A stretch of DNA of 64,000 bases from the NCBI GenBank assembly GCA_002803225.1, contig NXFV01000714.1, positions 1-64,000 of the forward strand, read 5' to 3'. Positions within the stretch are counted from its first letter, which is position 1; each line of letters starts with the position of its first letter. The DNA is from Gamarada debralockiae. Taxonomy: Eukaryota; Ascomycota; Leotiomycetes; Helotiales; Hyphodiscaceae. The position numbers and the translations under genes were made by a program. The notes beneath the pieces are model-generated. The model was given only the letters and a program-made list of their open reading frames with translations. It searched no databases and was not told the origin of the DNA. Below are positions 44,346-56,055 of this stretch, in pieces.

Positions 44346-47300
44346 TTGATGCTGTGTATTCGGTCTGGGAGTTTATCGGAGAGTAGGAAAAGCTGGCTGA
44401 GAATATGAGGTCCTGGCGACTATGACGAAGATGACGGCTTCAAAAAGGCTTTGAGAGCCTCACGGAAAGTTTGATGATTGCTTCATATAGACTACTAGGG
44501 TGGCCTAGGCCCGGATTTTCATGAATAGAGGAATGGAGAGTTTGCATGTATTTTGCGACGCCGTCGAGTGACGAGAATCCCGCGATCTGCCAAAGTTGGA
44601 ATTCGCATGTGATTGCAATGTTGGACTTTTTGAGTCACTTGAGAGCACAGTCCCGCTTACAGCTCAACTGCACGACTTTTCGCAGAGTGAAAGCTGAGAG
44701 AATTTCTGCCACGAGTTTCATGTAGGACTGTCGTTAATAGGGATCTCGAATTGGTTTCTGCAGCATTTTCTTGACATGGAGCATTTGTTGATCTTAGAGA
44801 ACGACGATGAGAAGGGGAACGACAACGATAAAGGAAACGACGATGGAAATTAGGGAATGAAAAGCAGTACGAGCTGTGAGCCGGGCAGGAATGCTCGATC
44901 TTTATTGAGTTGATTCCTCCAGCGAAAGAACTGGTATGCTCATGGCAGTTTGTACCTCCTCAACTTCGGACTACAAGCACAAATCTCAAAGGACGGTGGT
45001 ATTCGAAGGATCCTATGCTCTCCCAAGCAAGCTTGACGTCTGTTTGTGTAGGTCTGAGGTTTGCCGCAATACTCGAGGATCAAGCGATACTGGGAGTGGA
45101 CGTGTCACATTTCCTAGAATGGGCAATTTGAATCCCTCTATCCCCTCACAAAAGATGGGAAATCGAAGTCAGCCTTCATCAACTACCAAGCCACGGTCGC
45201 CATTCGAAGACAAGAGCTCTTACATGCAGAACACATTCTAGTTGGAGACTGAAACCTGTAGATCAGAAAGTCTCTTCTAATGTTGGAAAGGTCAATGCAG
45301 GGATGAAGGCGAGTGAGAAGTGAGGGGGTAGCTAGGAGGCCTACCAAGAAAAAAGAGAGAATCATAGACCATTAGGCTGGGTGAATAGATTTCGGCTAGG
45401 CAGCGCACTTCGATGAATGGTCTACTTTTGCACCTCATTGGGACTTGGGGGATGGCAGCGAGAAAGAAAACGACAACGATAAATGTAACGACGATAATAG
45501 GGATTGAGAATTCTAAGAGCTGTAGGGTTGAGAAGCTTCACATTTGCAAGGAAGCAGTTGGAAAGCTAAATAGTAGCCTCTACCTTCTCGGCCTCTCTAC
45601 TTAGTGTACCGCTACCTCTCCTCTGATAATATCTGTCGAGGTAATTCTATTTCCATGCACACTTGGTGTTCATTTTTGCGACGCTGTTGTAGGCCCGAGA
45701 TTTTCATGTGCCTTCCAACTTTATCACGTGACTATAATGTACTTAAAATGTCTCTCGTATGATATCGGACTTTGTTAATCCTTATCCTAACAACTTAGAA
45801 GTCAATAAAGGAGTGTGAAATTTGGAAGGAAATGAGATGAAGGACCTGAACGCAAGGCTAGGTGGGCAGGATAGTTCAAATCACGTGATACAGCCACACG
45901 TTCGTAAAAGGCAGGTGCGAGCTGAAATCTCAACACCACGATGCACAAAGCCCAATATTGCAACCTATCAATTGTGCTCCCGTTACTCTCCTTCTAAATC
46001 CGTCCCCCATCACCCATCGTCACGTTCTTGACTCTTCAATTAAGGTTATCGTTATCTCCTATCGATTAGGGGATGTGGCTGCATTCGCTCCCGCGATCAG
46101 CACATCATTTTCAGGGCATGACTGTGCTTGCTGTGCGGCACATGAATTGAAACAATGCATGTGATCAATTAAGAATACCTCTCGTCAATTGAGAGTGTGC
46201 TCGCGTGTGTTTCAGCAATTGGCCCTATCCTTCGCTTGCGAAAATGATTTGGAAGACCCTCATGACGGATTGATGGTGGGATGAGTGAGACAGATCAGCA
46301 TGCCGCGACCCATGGGGGGTTGTTTTGGTGGGCAGATGGGATGGAGAAGAGGGGCAGGTGATCTGTAACACAATCACGATACTTGGAATCATCCCCAGAT
46401 GATCTGTTTCACGAGCGCTTCTCGAACCTGCGATCGGGAGATGAAGGTAGAGTGAAGGCCTGAACCATGTGGCCTCAATGGCGAGCCTCCATGGTGTGTG
46501 GCAACGATGGAATGCGTGGCCTGCTGATGCCTATCATCAGCAACCTTTGGCGATGAAAGTCAATCCGATCCTCGCCGCTCATCCATTGAGTCGCAAATTT
46601 GGGATTGAAACTTGGCGGAAGTCAATTGACGTGATCTAGAATGATTGCTTTCCAATGCGCCGTGATATGACGGAATAATTGAAGGTAGCCACGTGTACGT
46701 GGAAGTTGGTACGAGCGAGGCAATATGGATCTATTGACAGGTGAGGGACTTAAACACGTATCCGAATCAAGACATGACGGCTCCAATTGAACAAAGGACG
46801 GGGAGGGGAGCCTTATGCTCCGTGCATGTGAACGTCGATGATGCCTGTTTGAGGCTGTGTGAGAGGTGAGTGCCGTGATGCTAATTGATGGGGGACATTT
46901 TCATCGCATGAATCATTGTCCTTGATTGAATCGTTGGGGTAAATTGGGGAAAAAGAAACCAATTGACGCTGAATTTGCAAATTACTGTAATTGGAAATAA
47001 TTAGGAATCAATTGGGAGTCAATTGGGATTTCTTATCGATGGGGATAACAATCATCTTGGAGGTCATCTTTGATAATTGGAAATGGTATTTCTCCACGAT
47101 TGCTGAGGTGATCACCATCGTCTTGCTTTGCCTCATTAAGTTTAGACCAATTCGGCTAGCGGCGGAGCCTTTGGAGGAGTGACTCATTTCTCGCACCTAC
47201 CTTTCGAAACACCTCGACATTTTACCCACAACCGCCTCACCGAGAGGCCAATTGAGCATTTGTGCCCTACCCAGCCCAGCCCAGCCCAACCCCCTATCGC

Positions 47301-48319
47301 CCTCTTCGCATTTGCTAATATGATATGAGTGCTTGTCCATCCTGCTCTTCAATTGGCCAATGAGAACTCTCCAGCCAGCAGCTTCTGGGGGGACCGGAAT
47401 GTTGGTGTTGCCCCGAATTGATGAAGACGATTCGCGCCCAACGAAGGACGAGGCCCCCAGATTCACCACTCTGCACCGCCGCCTTTTGGAGCAACAAAGA
47501 AATCCGGAAACAAACAGAAAGTGGTGCGGCCGTGACCACAGCCAGCCAAGGAGAGGCCAGCCAGTGGAGAAGTACCGATTAACCGCCGCTGCCTATTCGC
47601 AATTCACGCTCACCAGAATAACACCAAATCTGGTTTCCGAATCTTGGGGGATTGCGCATGCCCCCAAGGCGATTTTTGGTTCTCCTCGAGTGTGAGCAGG
47701 CCACACAGCCAGCTAAGCGCATGACTTGTCGCTCAGAGTCACCACACCACACACGTCTTACTTTGGGTGGCAGCCTAGCAGTCCAAAGGTGGGTTATGAC
47801 TGGTAAGTTTAGGACTAATAGTAGGTGGGAAGAGTCATAAGCCCATTTTTATCGTTGCGAAGTAATCATTCACCGTGTCCGCCAGTCAATAGGTACCAAC
47901 TAAGTCCAGTCCGAATACAATCCAACAATTCTCACTACTTAAGGATTGCTTCTCTCACACTCTCCTTTCTTCCTGCTTTTACCACCCTCCCTCTTTTTCA
48001 AACATATTCAAACAATCGATTCCGCATTCCTTTCATCATCCCAATTCGACGCCCTTCATCGAGAATCAATAGCGCTCGCTCGCATTGACTGGAATCCGGA
48101 TCGCACAAAGAACCGGTCTTACGTCTCAGCTGACCAACCCACCACCCATTTCAGCTAATTCTCACCTCCCTCATCTTCAACTTTTACGAAGTTGCAATTC
48201 ACCAGAAGATCGAGAAATCAATCGGCGGACTTAACTATAACCAAAAGTCCGCTTCGTTCTCCGAGACTTGCCACAAGTTACGCGAAACATCTGGAAGGCG
48301 CGCAAGCAGCAAACGGACA
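44346..48319. other. Gene desert of 4.0 kb
   Basis: No gene is supported; the longest frame (120 codons, 47333-47695) is not domain-like. Two similar blocks containing AACGACAACGATAAA followed by AACGACGAT occur near 44819 and 45469, and a weaker one near 40158, suggesting an old dispersed or low-complexity repeat. A CCCAG-type mini-array lies near 47270-47290. The right part (47900-48319), pyrimidine-rich, should be the promoter and 5' UTR of the SWIRM gene. Confidence 0.55.
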
Positions 48320-49501
48320 ATGGCTGACAAAACAGCCTCGACGCTGCCTTCCACTCCCTTCCATGAATCATATGATACATCAAAACCCAACTCAATCATC
48401 GGCGGCACTTCTACATCATTCGCAACTTCTATCAACAACATCATCTCTGGAGTCAATCGATCTGAGAATATGGAGCACAAGAACCAATTCGATATCAAGT
48501 CCATACTCTTATCGCCGCCAGAGGCAACGCCACTTGAGAACTTCAATCAAACATCTACACAATCGACAATGGCATCGCAGATGAAGCCACTCTTCCCCAT
48601 TCAAGCAGGCCAACTGCCGCTCTCGCCACCCGTCTCGCCAGCTACGAAGAACATCGTCACGGAAGAGTCGTCGACCCTCGTTACTCGCGATCCTATTCTC
48701 TACCCAAACACAGAAGCAACGAGTGCTTCATCTTCACAAGTTCCCCTCTTCGGCGAACAAGCAGCGACAAAGAGAGTTGTGAACGAGCATGTCGCAGCGC
48801 GAGAACCGAGTCTGTTTCGAGACGCCTCCCCTCCACGACAAGTCGAATACGAGTTGGCGCTCGAGTTCAAGTCCCACATCATGCAAACCTTCACCAAATC
48901 GAACATACGAACATATCTTGAGAGAGAGCGGGCGCAACTGTTGGAGGATCAGGCAATGAGATCTGGAGGCAGAAGATACGCTGTACTCGCTCCTGCGACC
49001 GGTGTAAGACCTCCCCGAGTAACCAACAGCGGCAGCAAGAGACCAACTGGCGTCGTCAAACCTTCCCGAGTTGTTAAACCAGCCAGATCTCGAGCTACAC
49101 CTGAGCCTAATGGTATCAAGAGAGTCGCACGCGAGGACAAAGATTTCGATGCCATTACCGATTATTCCCCTCCAACCTCGAGCCTCCCCGCCAAATACAA
49201 CTCCCTTAAAGTCGACTGGAGAGGTGCTCCCATCGATCTTGATTTCGATCCCCACCGACATCTCCTCCATCCAGATGAACTGCTACTCGCCGCCAACCTC
49301 CGGCTCGATTGCGCCACCTACCTTACCTCTAAGCGCCGCATCTTTAAGGCCCGAATTGAAGCGTTGAAGATCAAGAAGGAGTTTAGAAAGACGGACGCTC
49401 AACAAGCTTGCAAGATCGATGTTAATAAGGCTAGCAAGCTCTGGCAGGCATACGAGAAGGTTGGATGGCTTAACCCCAAATGGGTTGAGAAGTATCTCTA
49501 G
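48320..49501 (+). CDS. SWIRM-domain protein (Fun19-like)
   Basis: The 393-aa intronless protein has a long disordered N-terminus rich in Ser/Thr/Pro, with LPLSPPVSP, and a basic middle (SGSKRPTGVVKPSRVVKPAR). It ends in a SWIRM domain of about 90 residues, from DYSPPTSSLP through LHPDELLLAANLRLDCATYL to KLWQAYEKVGWLNPKWVEKYL. SWIRM domains are helical DNA- or nucleosome-binding modules. The architecture of a lone C-terminal SWIRM matches yeast FUN19/YOR338W-type proteins and fission-yeast Laf proteins, linked to histone-deacetylase or stress-regulated chromatin complexes. A degenerate fragment of this gene lies at 39945-40057. Confidence 0.9.
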   Translation: MADKTASTLPSTPFHESYDTSKPNSIIGGTSTSFATSINNIISGVNRSENMEHKNQFDIKSILLSPPEATPLENFNQTSTQSTMASQMKPLFPIQAGQLPLSPPVSPATKNIVTEESSTLVTRDPILYPNTEATSASSSQVPLFGEQAATKRVVNEHVAAREPSLFRDASPPRQVEYELALEFKSHIMQTFTKSNIRTYLERERAQLLEDQAMRSGGRRYAVLAPATGVRPPRVTNSGSKRPTGVVKPSRVVKPARSRATPEPNGIKRVAREDKDFDAITDYSPPTSSLPAKYNSLKVDWRGAPIDLDFDPHRHLLHPDELLLAANLRLDCATYLTSKRRIFKARIEALKIKKEFRKTDAQQACKIDVNKASKLWQAYEKVGWLNPKWVEKYL

Positions 49502-50652
49502 ATACCATATCCCATCCGCGAGGTGCCATCTCCTCAGTGGGCTGGTCCAAGCTGTCCTGATGGATACCTACCTCCCCTCACCGCCGACGCCGCAATCACA
49601 CAACACAACACGAAATTGACGATTTCATTTCACGACCTCTCCCTAGTCTGTCTCGGGTTTTCACTGCATTGCGACGGTTATTCGCATCACAATCGGCCCC
49701 CGCTTTTCCTTTGTCAAAGGCCTGGTTTAGGACGGATGGGACTACATTATCATTCTTCGCGGATTCTGAACGATTGGATTCTGAATGTCTACTAGCTGTG
49801 AACGATTAGACTCCCAATGTTCCAGCTCATCTGAACGATTTATGAGTCCCGGTTTTTATATCCCGAGATCAAGGGATAGGATAGGATTGCGTTACTTGCT
49901 TTGCATTTGCATAGGGTCAGCCGATACCCAGAGCCCGCCCAGCTCCACTCATGTGACCCCTAACAGGGCATCATTTGTTTTCTCCATTTGGGATGCGTAC
50001 AGGATGGGAGGCTTACTTGTTCGGCGCTTATTTTATTACGATGCTTTTGGGCTTGGGTTTGGGATACTACTGGAATTGGGATTGGGGCATGGATTGGTTT
50101 GATTTGGGTAGCGGCAAGGGATAGGATTATTGCATGCAGATTGTGGATGGATGGCCTTGTTGATGGGACAGGGCTTTGATGGCCATAGAGGCCCTTACAT
50201 ACGCGATGATAAATTGGTATACCTCACATATCACGCTTTTCTTATGATGCTTGACTTGTGATTTGTGACTTGTTCTAAGGTAAATTATGCATTACAGAGT
50301 GGTGAGGCATGGATGCAACCCCCGAAATGGTTAGCTCGATCTATTGATCGCTTGAGAATAGGGGGGCTCTTGTCCACACCTCGCTCGATGCGTCGATGAC
50401 GACAGAGCAGCAAATATGGAAGGAGTCTGCCACGAAGCATCAAGCTCTGTTGAAGAGCTTCAATTCTCCAGCTGTTGACTACGGAAAGAACGCTGTTCGT
50501 ACCAATGATACGAATACAAATGGCCCGCATAGTTAGCTCTTCTTTAGACTTAGTAAAAGCTAGCAATAAATTAAGGGAAGGGACTCGAATGCAAGGTCCA
50601 TATCCAAAAGTCTTTTTATTATTTCTTCCGTGTATTCTAGGTATCTTCGTAT
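49502..50652. other. Convergent intergenic, 1.15 kb
   Basis: This holds the 3' flanks of the SWIRM gene (plus) and the F-box gene (minus). A G/T-rich stretch of GGG(A/C)TTGGG(A/T) type lies near 50045-50090. No gene is seen. Confidence 0.55.
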
Positions 50653-52431
50653 CTACGTGAAATCATAAACCATCAGCGCCTGTGTTCCTCGCCCGGATTC
50701 TTTCAAGACGATGACGACTTCGTCGTCAAAGCCTACCCATTGTTTCCTCGCTTCTACCTCCTCTTCCCACCCACCCATACCCTTTCCTCCATCACTATCC
50801 ATCTCATTATCCTCCATCCCTTCTACTTTGCGCCCCTCCGGCTGTATCCGCACACTCTTCTCCAACACCTTCCCAACTCCAGCCTTTGACAGTAATCTCT
50901 TCCTCGACGCACTCCCAAAACCACCCTCAAGTTCCCAAACCCGTAACTCATTCCCGCGTGTCGATACAGAAACTGCTTTCCCGCGCGGTGTGATTTCGGC
51001 GGATGAGACGGAGCTGGTGTGTCCCCAGAGTTTCGTACCAGGGGAGATGGAGAGCGTGGTGGAGGAAGATGTACAGAGGTAGAGCGTTAATGTGTTATCT
51101 GGGTGCGTCGCAAGAATATAAGGGTGTGCGTAGGAGAGGGACGTGGGTCTTGTGTTACTCCCACTAAGTCCTCCTAAATTGTTCCCTGGGTTTGGACTGG
51201 TGTCTGGGATTGGAGAAGCAGTCCCAGATGTCGATGGAGAGGAGAGGAGAGAAGAGAAACCTTGAGGAAGGCTAGAGGCAAGACGGGAAAATGTGATCAG
51301 CCCGGTGGAGAGAGAGAGGTGTAACTCTTGGAGCCCGATGGTGTAGCCTGAGAGGTAGGTTGGTAGGGAGTATGCAATGGATGCGATTAGGGTGGTGGGT
51401 GTGGTGCGGATTGAAAGGGAGAGGGGTGGCCAGGAGGTGTGTGATTTTAGGGAGGCGAGGAGTGTTGGCTGTGGTTTGTTTTCCGTCGTAGAGGATGCGG
51501 GAGATGATTGTTTTTCTGCTTCAGAAGGCGCGGGAGAAGGTTTGGGTTCAGTTTCAACTGGTGGATCGGAAGGCTCTTGGATGGGGATGTCGACCGTGGC
51601 GGGTTTCGGATCGAAGGTGTAGAGTGAGAGGAGTTGAGAGTCGGTGATGGTGAGGATATAAGGATACGCATACGCAACCGCACCCAGTGTCCCATTACTC
51701 GATGATGCGTGTCTGTAGGCTAGAGTGAAGGTTTTGCCCAACACATCCAGTCTCCAAGTGCCCCACCCACCATCCACAAAGCCCACCGCTATTCCCAGTC
51801 CACTCTCCCCTTCCTCCCTCTCATGAACAGCCAGACACGTCGGTACCACATCTCCCTCTAGCGCACACTTAGCGATGAGTTCCTTCCCCTTCAAACTCCA
51901 CGCTCTCAACCCCTCCTCTTTATCCGCAGTCACCACAACTCCTTCAGCTAACCTGACCAGCATCTCCGGCACGCTGGGACGGTCCGCCACATGAATCTCC
52001 TGCACTTCGCAAGCGCCTATACTCCAATTATGCCTTAATTTATACTGCTTCTTCCAATTCGTGCTCTTCCCCCGTTTCCCATTAACCAAAAAATCTTCGT
52101 CTAGCCATTTACTTCTCCGCGAAGAGAAATGTAGCGCATCATCTTTCAAATCTCTGTGTGAAGTCTTGATCCCTGGAATCCGCAAAGCGCGTGGAAGGAC
52201 AAAGCGGTTGTAGTATAAATTTTTCCATATTTGAGAATCGCCTGCGAGAGTGTAGAAGCGGTGGGAGAGAAGCTGGCATTGCAGCAGGGCGTTTATGGGG
52301 AGGAGGTGTAGGATGCGGATTAGGAGCTCGGAGGAGAGGGTTGAGATGCGGTCGGCTGGATGGGTCGTTCGTGGTTTCTTTGATATTGGGCGATCTGAGC
52401 TGGAACTCGAGCGCCGGCGTTTGGCAGCCAT
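50653..52431 (-). CDS. F-box protein with WD-like propeller
   Basis: The 592-aa intronless protein begins with a basic nuclear-type segment (RPISKKPRTTHPADR). A clear F-box follows (ISTLSSELLIRILHLLPINALLQCQLLSHRFYTLAGDSQIWKNLYY region, residues ~30-73), which would bind Skp1 in an SCF ubiquitin ligase. KWLDEDFLVNGKRG and NWKKQYKLRHNW follow, as in F-box/WD proteins. The rest has degenerate WD-like repeats, for example LWGHTSSVSSAEITPRGKAV followed by RGNELRVWELEGG near the C-terminus. A Pro/Glu/Ser-rich insert (~290-330) interrupts the propeller. The substrate is unknown. It is divergent from PEX16. Confidence 0.87.
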   Translation of the reverse strand: MAAKRRRSSSSSDRPISKKPRTTHPADRISTLSSELLIRILHLLPINALLQCQLLSHRFYTLAGDSQIWKNLYYNRFVLPRALRIPGIKTSHRDLKDDALHFSSRRSKWLDEDFLVNGKRGKSTNWKKQYKLRHNWSIGACEVQEIHVADRPSVPEMLVRLAEGVVVTADKEEGLRAWSLKGKELIAKCALEGDVVPTCLAVHEREEGESGLGIAVGFVDGGWGTWRLDVLGKTFTLAYRHASSSNGTLGAVAYAYPYILTITDSQLLSLYTFDPKPATVDIPIQEPSDPPVETEPKPSPAPSEAEKQSSPASSTTENKPQPTLLASLKSHTSWPPLSLSIRTTPTTLIASIAYSLPTYLSGYTIGLQELHLSLSTGLITFSRLASSLPQGFSSLLSSPSTSGTASPIPDTSPNPGNNLGGLSGSNTRPTSLSYAHPYILATHPDNTLTLYLCTSSSTTLSISPGTKLWGHTSSVSSAEITPRGKAVSVSTRGNELRVWELEGGFGSASRKRLLSKAGVGKVLEKSVRIQPEGRKVEGMEDNEMDSDGGKGMGGWEEEVEARKQWVGFDDEVVIVLKESGRGTQALMVYDFT

Positions 52432-52618
52432 GGCGTGAAGGTTGACTGGATGTTAAAGATGGAGTTGATATCTTTATCGTTATCGTGGGGGTGGCACGTG
52501 ATGGCATTTTCAGGAGCCTCGGCTTGTCGCGAACCAACCTCTCTCCTGAACGCATCGACGAGTTTCCTTTCTGTCCTCACGCGTTCACGCTTCTTTCCTC
52601 CCGCCAACATCTGCGGAG
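52432..52618. promoter_or_regulatory. 187-bp shared promoter, F-box gene / PEX16
   Basis: The two start codons are only 187 bp apart, head to head. The region contains a CACGTG palindrome (E-box-like) at 52495-52500 and GATA/TATC words just left of it (TTGATATCTTTATCGTTATC). Both genes may be co-regulated from here; that is inference. Confidence 0.6.
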
Positions 52619-53716
52619 ATGGAGTCCCTCAAAATGGCCGGTAAACAAGTTCCCAACGCCCTGTCATTACCGCCGAAATGGATAAACATGTACGGCGACT
52701 TCATCACAAAGAACCAGAGTTCCGTGACACAAATCGAATCCGCTTTGCGCTCTCTCACCTACATCATTCCCGGCCGATTTCGCGATGCAGAACTGGCTTC
52801 AGAATCTCTACATTCCTCAATACAATTACTCTCGATGTATCACGATACACTGCTCACGCGCGCGATCTCGAAATTACCTGGTATGCCCCGCCAGCAATCA
52901 CTTCATAATCGTTACACGAAGTTCTGGATTCAGCGCTCGAAGTTTTATCGACGGATCGCAACGCTACTTTCTATGATTCAGTACACGGAGTTGTTGTGGG
53001 AGATGATGGCGAAGCGGAGAGGGGAGAAGATACGTTGGCGGATTGTGGTTATTTTGGAGATCGTGAAGGCGTTCTGCAGGCTATGTCTATTGAGGATAAC
53101 GAATTCGAGACCGCTTGTTACGCCGCCGTTGCCGGAAAGAGAGGTCATACCTGAGGAGACGCCGCAGGAAGACGACGAGTTTACCGACGATGGGTTTCCT
53201 GACGAGAGGACGAGAGAGCCGAAGGAATACAAGATGAAGAGGACGGGACTGAGTCTTCCTACACTACCGAATCCGGGCGATATTTCGAGTTATCTCCTTT
53301 CGAAGGTTTTGACGGCGGATGATATCAAGGCACCGAATACGCTGCTCAATAAGGTCAATGGATCAGCACAGGTTGCTGAATGGTTACATATTCTGCAGCC
53401 GGTGGTGTATGCGTTGGCGATGTCGAGGAGCAAGGATAAGAAGAATTGGCAGCCTTGGTTATTGGGGTTGAGCATTGAATATGCAGCTAGACAACTGAGG
53501 AAGGATGGGTTGAGGACGACGGCGCTGGAGAGGGAGCAGTGGAGTAAGCGGGGCTGGGCGATGGGATGGTGGGCTATGAGGGGTGCGTTTTATGAGAATG
53601 TTACGAAGGGATTCTTGCACTCGACATCTGAGAGACTACCTTCTTTAATCTCAGGGGTGCTTGATGATTACTTGTATTTGTGGGATGAGTATTATTTCAG
53701 TACCAGCTCTAATTGA
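52619..53716 (+). CDS. PEX16: Peroxin PEX16
   Basis: PEX16 is a membrane protein acting early in peroxisome biogenesis, in membrane-protein insertion with Pex3 and Pex19. The protein is 365 aa, intronless, with starts at 52619 or 52634 (MAGKQV). Family marks are WINMYGDFITKNQSSVTQIE at the N-terminus, LRSLTYIIPGRFRDAELASE, and MIQYTELLWEMMAKRR. The middle hydrophobic part IVVILEIVKAFCRLCLLRI is followed by an acidic Pro-rich linker (REVIPEETPQEDDEF). LQPVVYALAMSR and WQPWLLGLSIEYAARQLRK follow in the C-terminal half, which ends DEYYFS. Length and motif order fit the fungal family. Confidence 0.95.
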   Translation: MESLKMAGKQVPNALSLPPKWINMYGDFITKNQSSVTQIESALRSLTYIIPGRFRDAELASESLHSSIQLLSMYHDTLLTRAISKLPGMPRQQSLHNRYTKFWIQRSKFYRRIATLLSMIQYTELLWEMMAKRRGEKIRWRIVVILEIVKAFCRLCLLRITNSRPLVTPPLPEREVIPEETPQEDDEFTDDGFPDERTREPKEYKMKRTGLSLPTLPNPGDISSYLLSKVLTADDIKAPNTLLNKVNGSAQVAEWLHILQPVVYALAMSRSKDKKNWQPWLLGLSIEYAARQLRKDGLRTTALEREQWSKRGWAMGWWAMRGAFYENVTKGFLHSTSERLPSLISGVLDDYLYLWDEYYFSTSSN

Positions 53717-54816
53717 TAGAACTAGATTGTTCAAACAGTTTGTGGAGTCGAGGGGGAGTTGATATTTTGATTCCCCTGAGATGATACTGGACGAGCGCAG
53801 GAGTCGTAATCATCAATAGTATGTTGAAACCCTGATTGCGAGATCTCCGAGGTGAATGGCTCAGATCGAGTAGGAGATCACATATCCCAACGAGTCTGAG
53901 AAAGGGAAATTATCCCACTAGTGGCCAGTGTTACTAACAGTCGTCCTCAAGGAACTGGTGAGGCCAACTCGTTTGATTTCAGATATTTCTCCTATATTCA
54001 CTCTCTATCTTGACCTTCATGACCGCAAGATCTTACCTGTAAATCTTGATCTACTAATTTTTTTCCTGTGAGTATAAATACTATCCATCTTCGTCATACT
54101 AATTTTGAAGCGCAGCTAATAAAATGCTCAAGAAAAATCCACGGCAAATCGACTCAGATCTCCTTCTTAGACAGCGCCGAGGGAAATTTTGCCGTCGACC
54201 ATACCACATACGAGAATGAGGTTCGCCCACGCATTAGGAGACTGTCGTAGCAATTTGCAACGATAATGCCATTACGCTCGATAACGACACCACCTGCAAC
54301 AGGCGGAAAGCCCCGCATGTACCCAATATTAAAGTCACAGGCAATCCAGCACCAAGCTCCCGTCTTATTTCCTCAGAAACCGCATTCCTTGACGCTGATT
54401 CGTGACTCAAAAAATGCGGCGCTTCGAAGTCAGATACGTTGCGCAATCTAGACGAAGGTTCTTGGAGTGTCAAAGGATGCGTGAGAGACCTATTATAGCT
54501 TCGTTCTACAAGTCAAATAAGGAATTGGGAAAATGAGCTCTCGCCGATTTAGGATATCTGGACAGATAATACTCTTCCGTCGCTATACAGCCAGACAATA
54601 TAGATGTCTGCTCGTTCTGTCCCTTGACCTGGAAACTATTCCTTGATTCTCAAAGAACGATTAATCCACAAACACAAGGTGTTACGCGTGAAAACTGCCA
54701 GAGGGTTGATTGCACAACTCTATCTCTATGAGTCTTGGTATTTCTCAAGCTCTTTAGCATCCCAACTACTTCTCATTAGCCAAATCCTTTCAAACCCGTC
54801 CTCCCAAGAAGAACAC
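53717..54816. other. Convergent intergenic, 1.1 kb
   Basis: This lies between PEX16 (plus) and the SDR (minus), with only short frames. No repeat or RNA gene is recognised. Confidence 0.55.
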
Positions 54817-55840
54817 TCACCTCAAAAACTTCCCACTCAACTCCTTCTCTCCTCCAATCGCCAGTCTCGCCATCACATTCCCCGGCTGCTCCGGCTTCAA
54901 CAACTTCCCCTCCTCATATAAGCTCTTAAACTTCTGCACATCCTTCGTGTCCATAACATTATTGTGTCCACGAACCTCAATCTGCATATCGGTATCCACG
55001 ACCCCAGGTCTAATACTCACCGTCGTGACGTCTGGCTCTTCAACTGCGAGAGTCATGGCGAGATGGTTGAGCGCTGCTTTTGAAGAGCCGTAGGCGCCCC
55101 AAGTGGAGTAGACCCCTGCTGCAGCCCCAGAAGAGGTGAGTATTATGCGGCCGTTAGTTTTGCGGAGGTGGGGCAGTGCGGGCTTGATCTTTTCGGGGTG
55201 AGTAAAGAGGAGTGGGGGAGGGGAGGGGAAAGCGTACGAATGAGACAGCGCTGAAGAAGTTCACGTCGTATAGTGAGCGCCATTCTTCGGGTGTGCTGTC
55301 GGCGATCCTCGTTACGGGGCTTAGGGTACCGTGATTGATGATCAAGCTGTCGATTCGGGAGAATGACTTCAGTGCGAGGTCCACGACTTGGGGACCAACC
55401 TAGAAGGTCCGAATGATTAGGACGTGTTGTGACAACGAGAGATTGTACAATCTGAGGACAGAGGAATTCAGAAATCAACGGCGTCAAGGCACAGAAACGA
55501 TTGAAAAGAAAAGCAGATAAAAAATCCCATTAAATCGCAGCACCTCAACTGACTCTCTGACTTCGGAGAGAATTATCTGCCACTAATGAACAAACTGACC
55601 ATTTCAACTGCAAATAACCAACCTCAACAACAGGATCCCCTAAAAACGCACCTTGAAGTCCTTCAAATCCCCCGTGAAAACCTCCACCGCCCCCACATAC
55701 TCTTTCTTCAGCCTCTCCAACGGTTCCGCAGTCCTCGCAACCAGAACGAGCTTATGCCCATCTTTCAATAGATACTTCGCGATGGCGAGGCCAATTCCTC
55801 GACTCGCGCCAGTGAGGATGACGACCTTCTGATTGGACAT
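54817..55840 (-). CDS. Short-chain dehydrogenase, sepiapterin/benzil-reductase-like
   Basis: Exons 55840-55652, 55399-55238 and 55188-54817 give 240 aa. It is a classical SDR with cofactor motif TGASRGIG near the N-terminus and INHGTLSP in the NNAG position. Ser of the catalytic triad is in LTSSGAAAG and the Tyr/Lys pair in AYGSSK. RPGVVDTDMQ follows. It resembles yeast YIR035C/YIR036C-type reductases for carbonyl compounds; the substrate is not known. The first intron is 252 bp, unusually long for this window, so a small extra exon or alternative splicing inside it is possible. It is divergent from the FAD oxidoreductase with 215 bp between starts. Confidence 0.87.
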
Positions 55841-56055
55841 CGTAAAAGAAGGGATGAAGTGAGGTTGAAGTAAAGTTTTGGGGTTAAGAATGGGTTCAAG
55901 AGAAAATTGAGTTTCGCCGGGTCGATGTGGGGGGCTTCGTGCAGGTACCCCTGTTGATAGACGTCATTGAGGGGGTAGCTCTTGAGGTACCCAACCTCTT
56001 TTTTTATTTTACGTTCCAAATTCCAAATCATTAACTTGACCTTTGGTGTATAGCA
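55841..56055. promoter_or_regulatory. 215-bp shared promoter, SDR / FAD oxidoreductase
   Basis: This is the head-to-head region between two oxidoreductase genes. I see no TATA box. The close spacing suggests shared control. Confidence 0.55.

Noticed and set aside
47333..47695. 120-codon plus-strand open frame
   Set aside because: No domain-like pattern, low-complexity flanks, no splice or start context.
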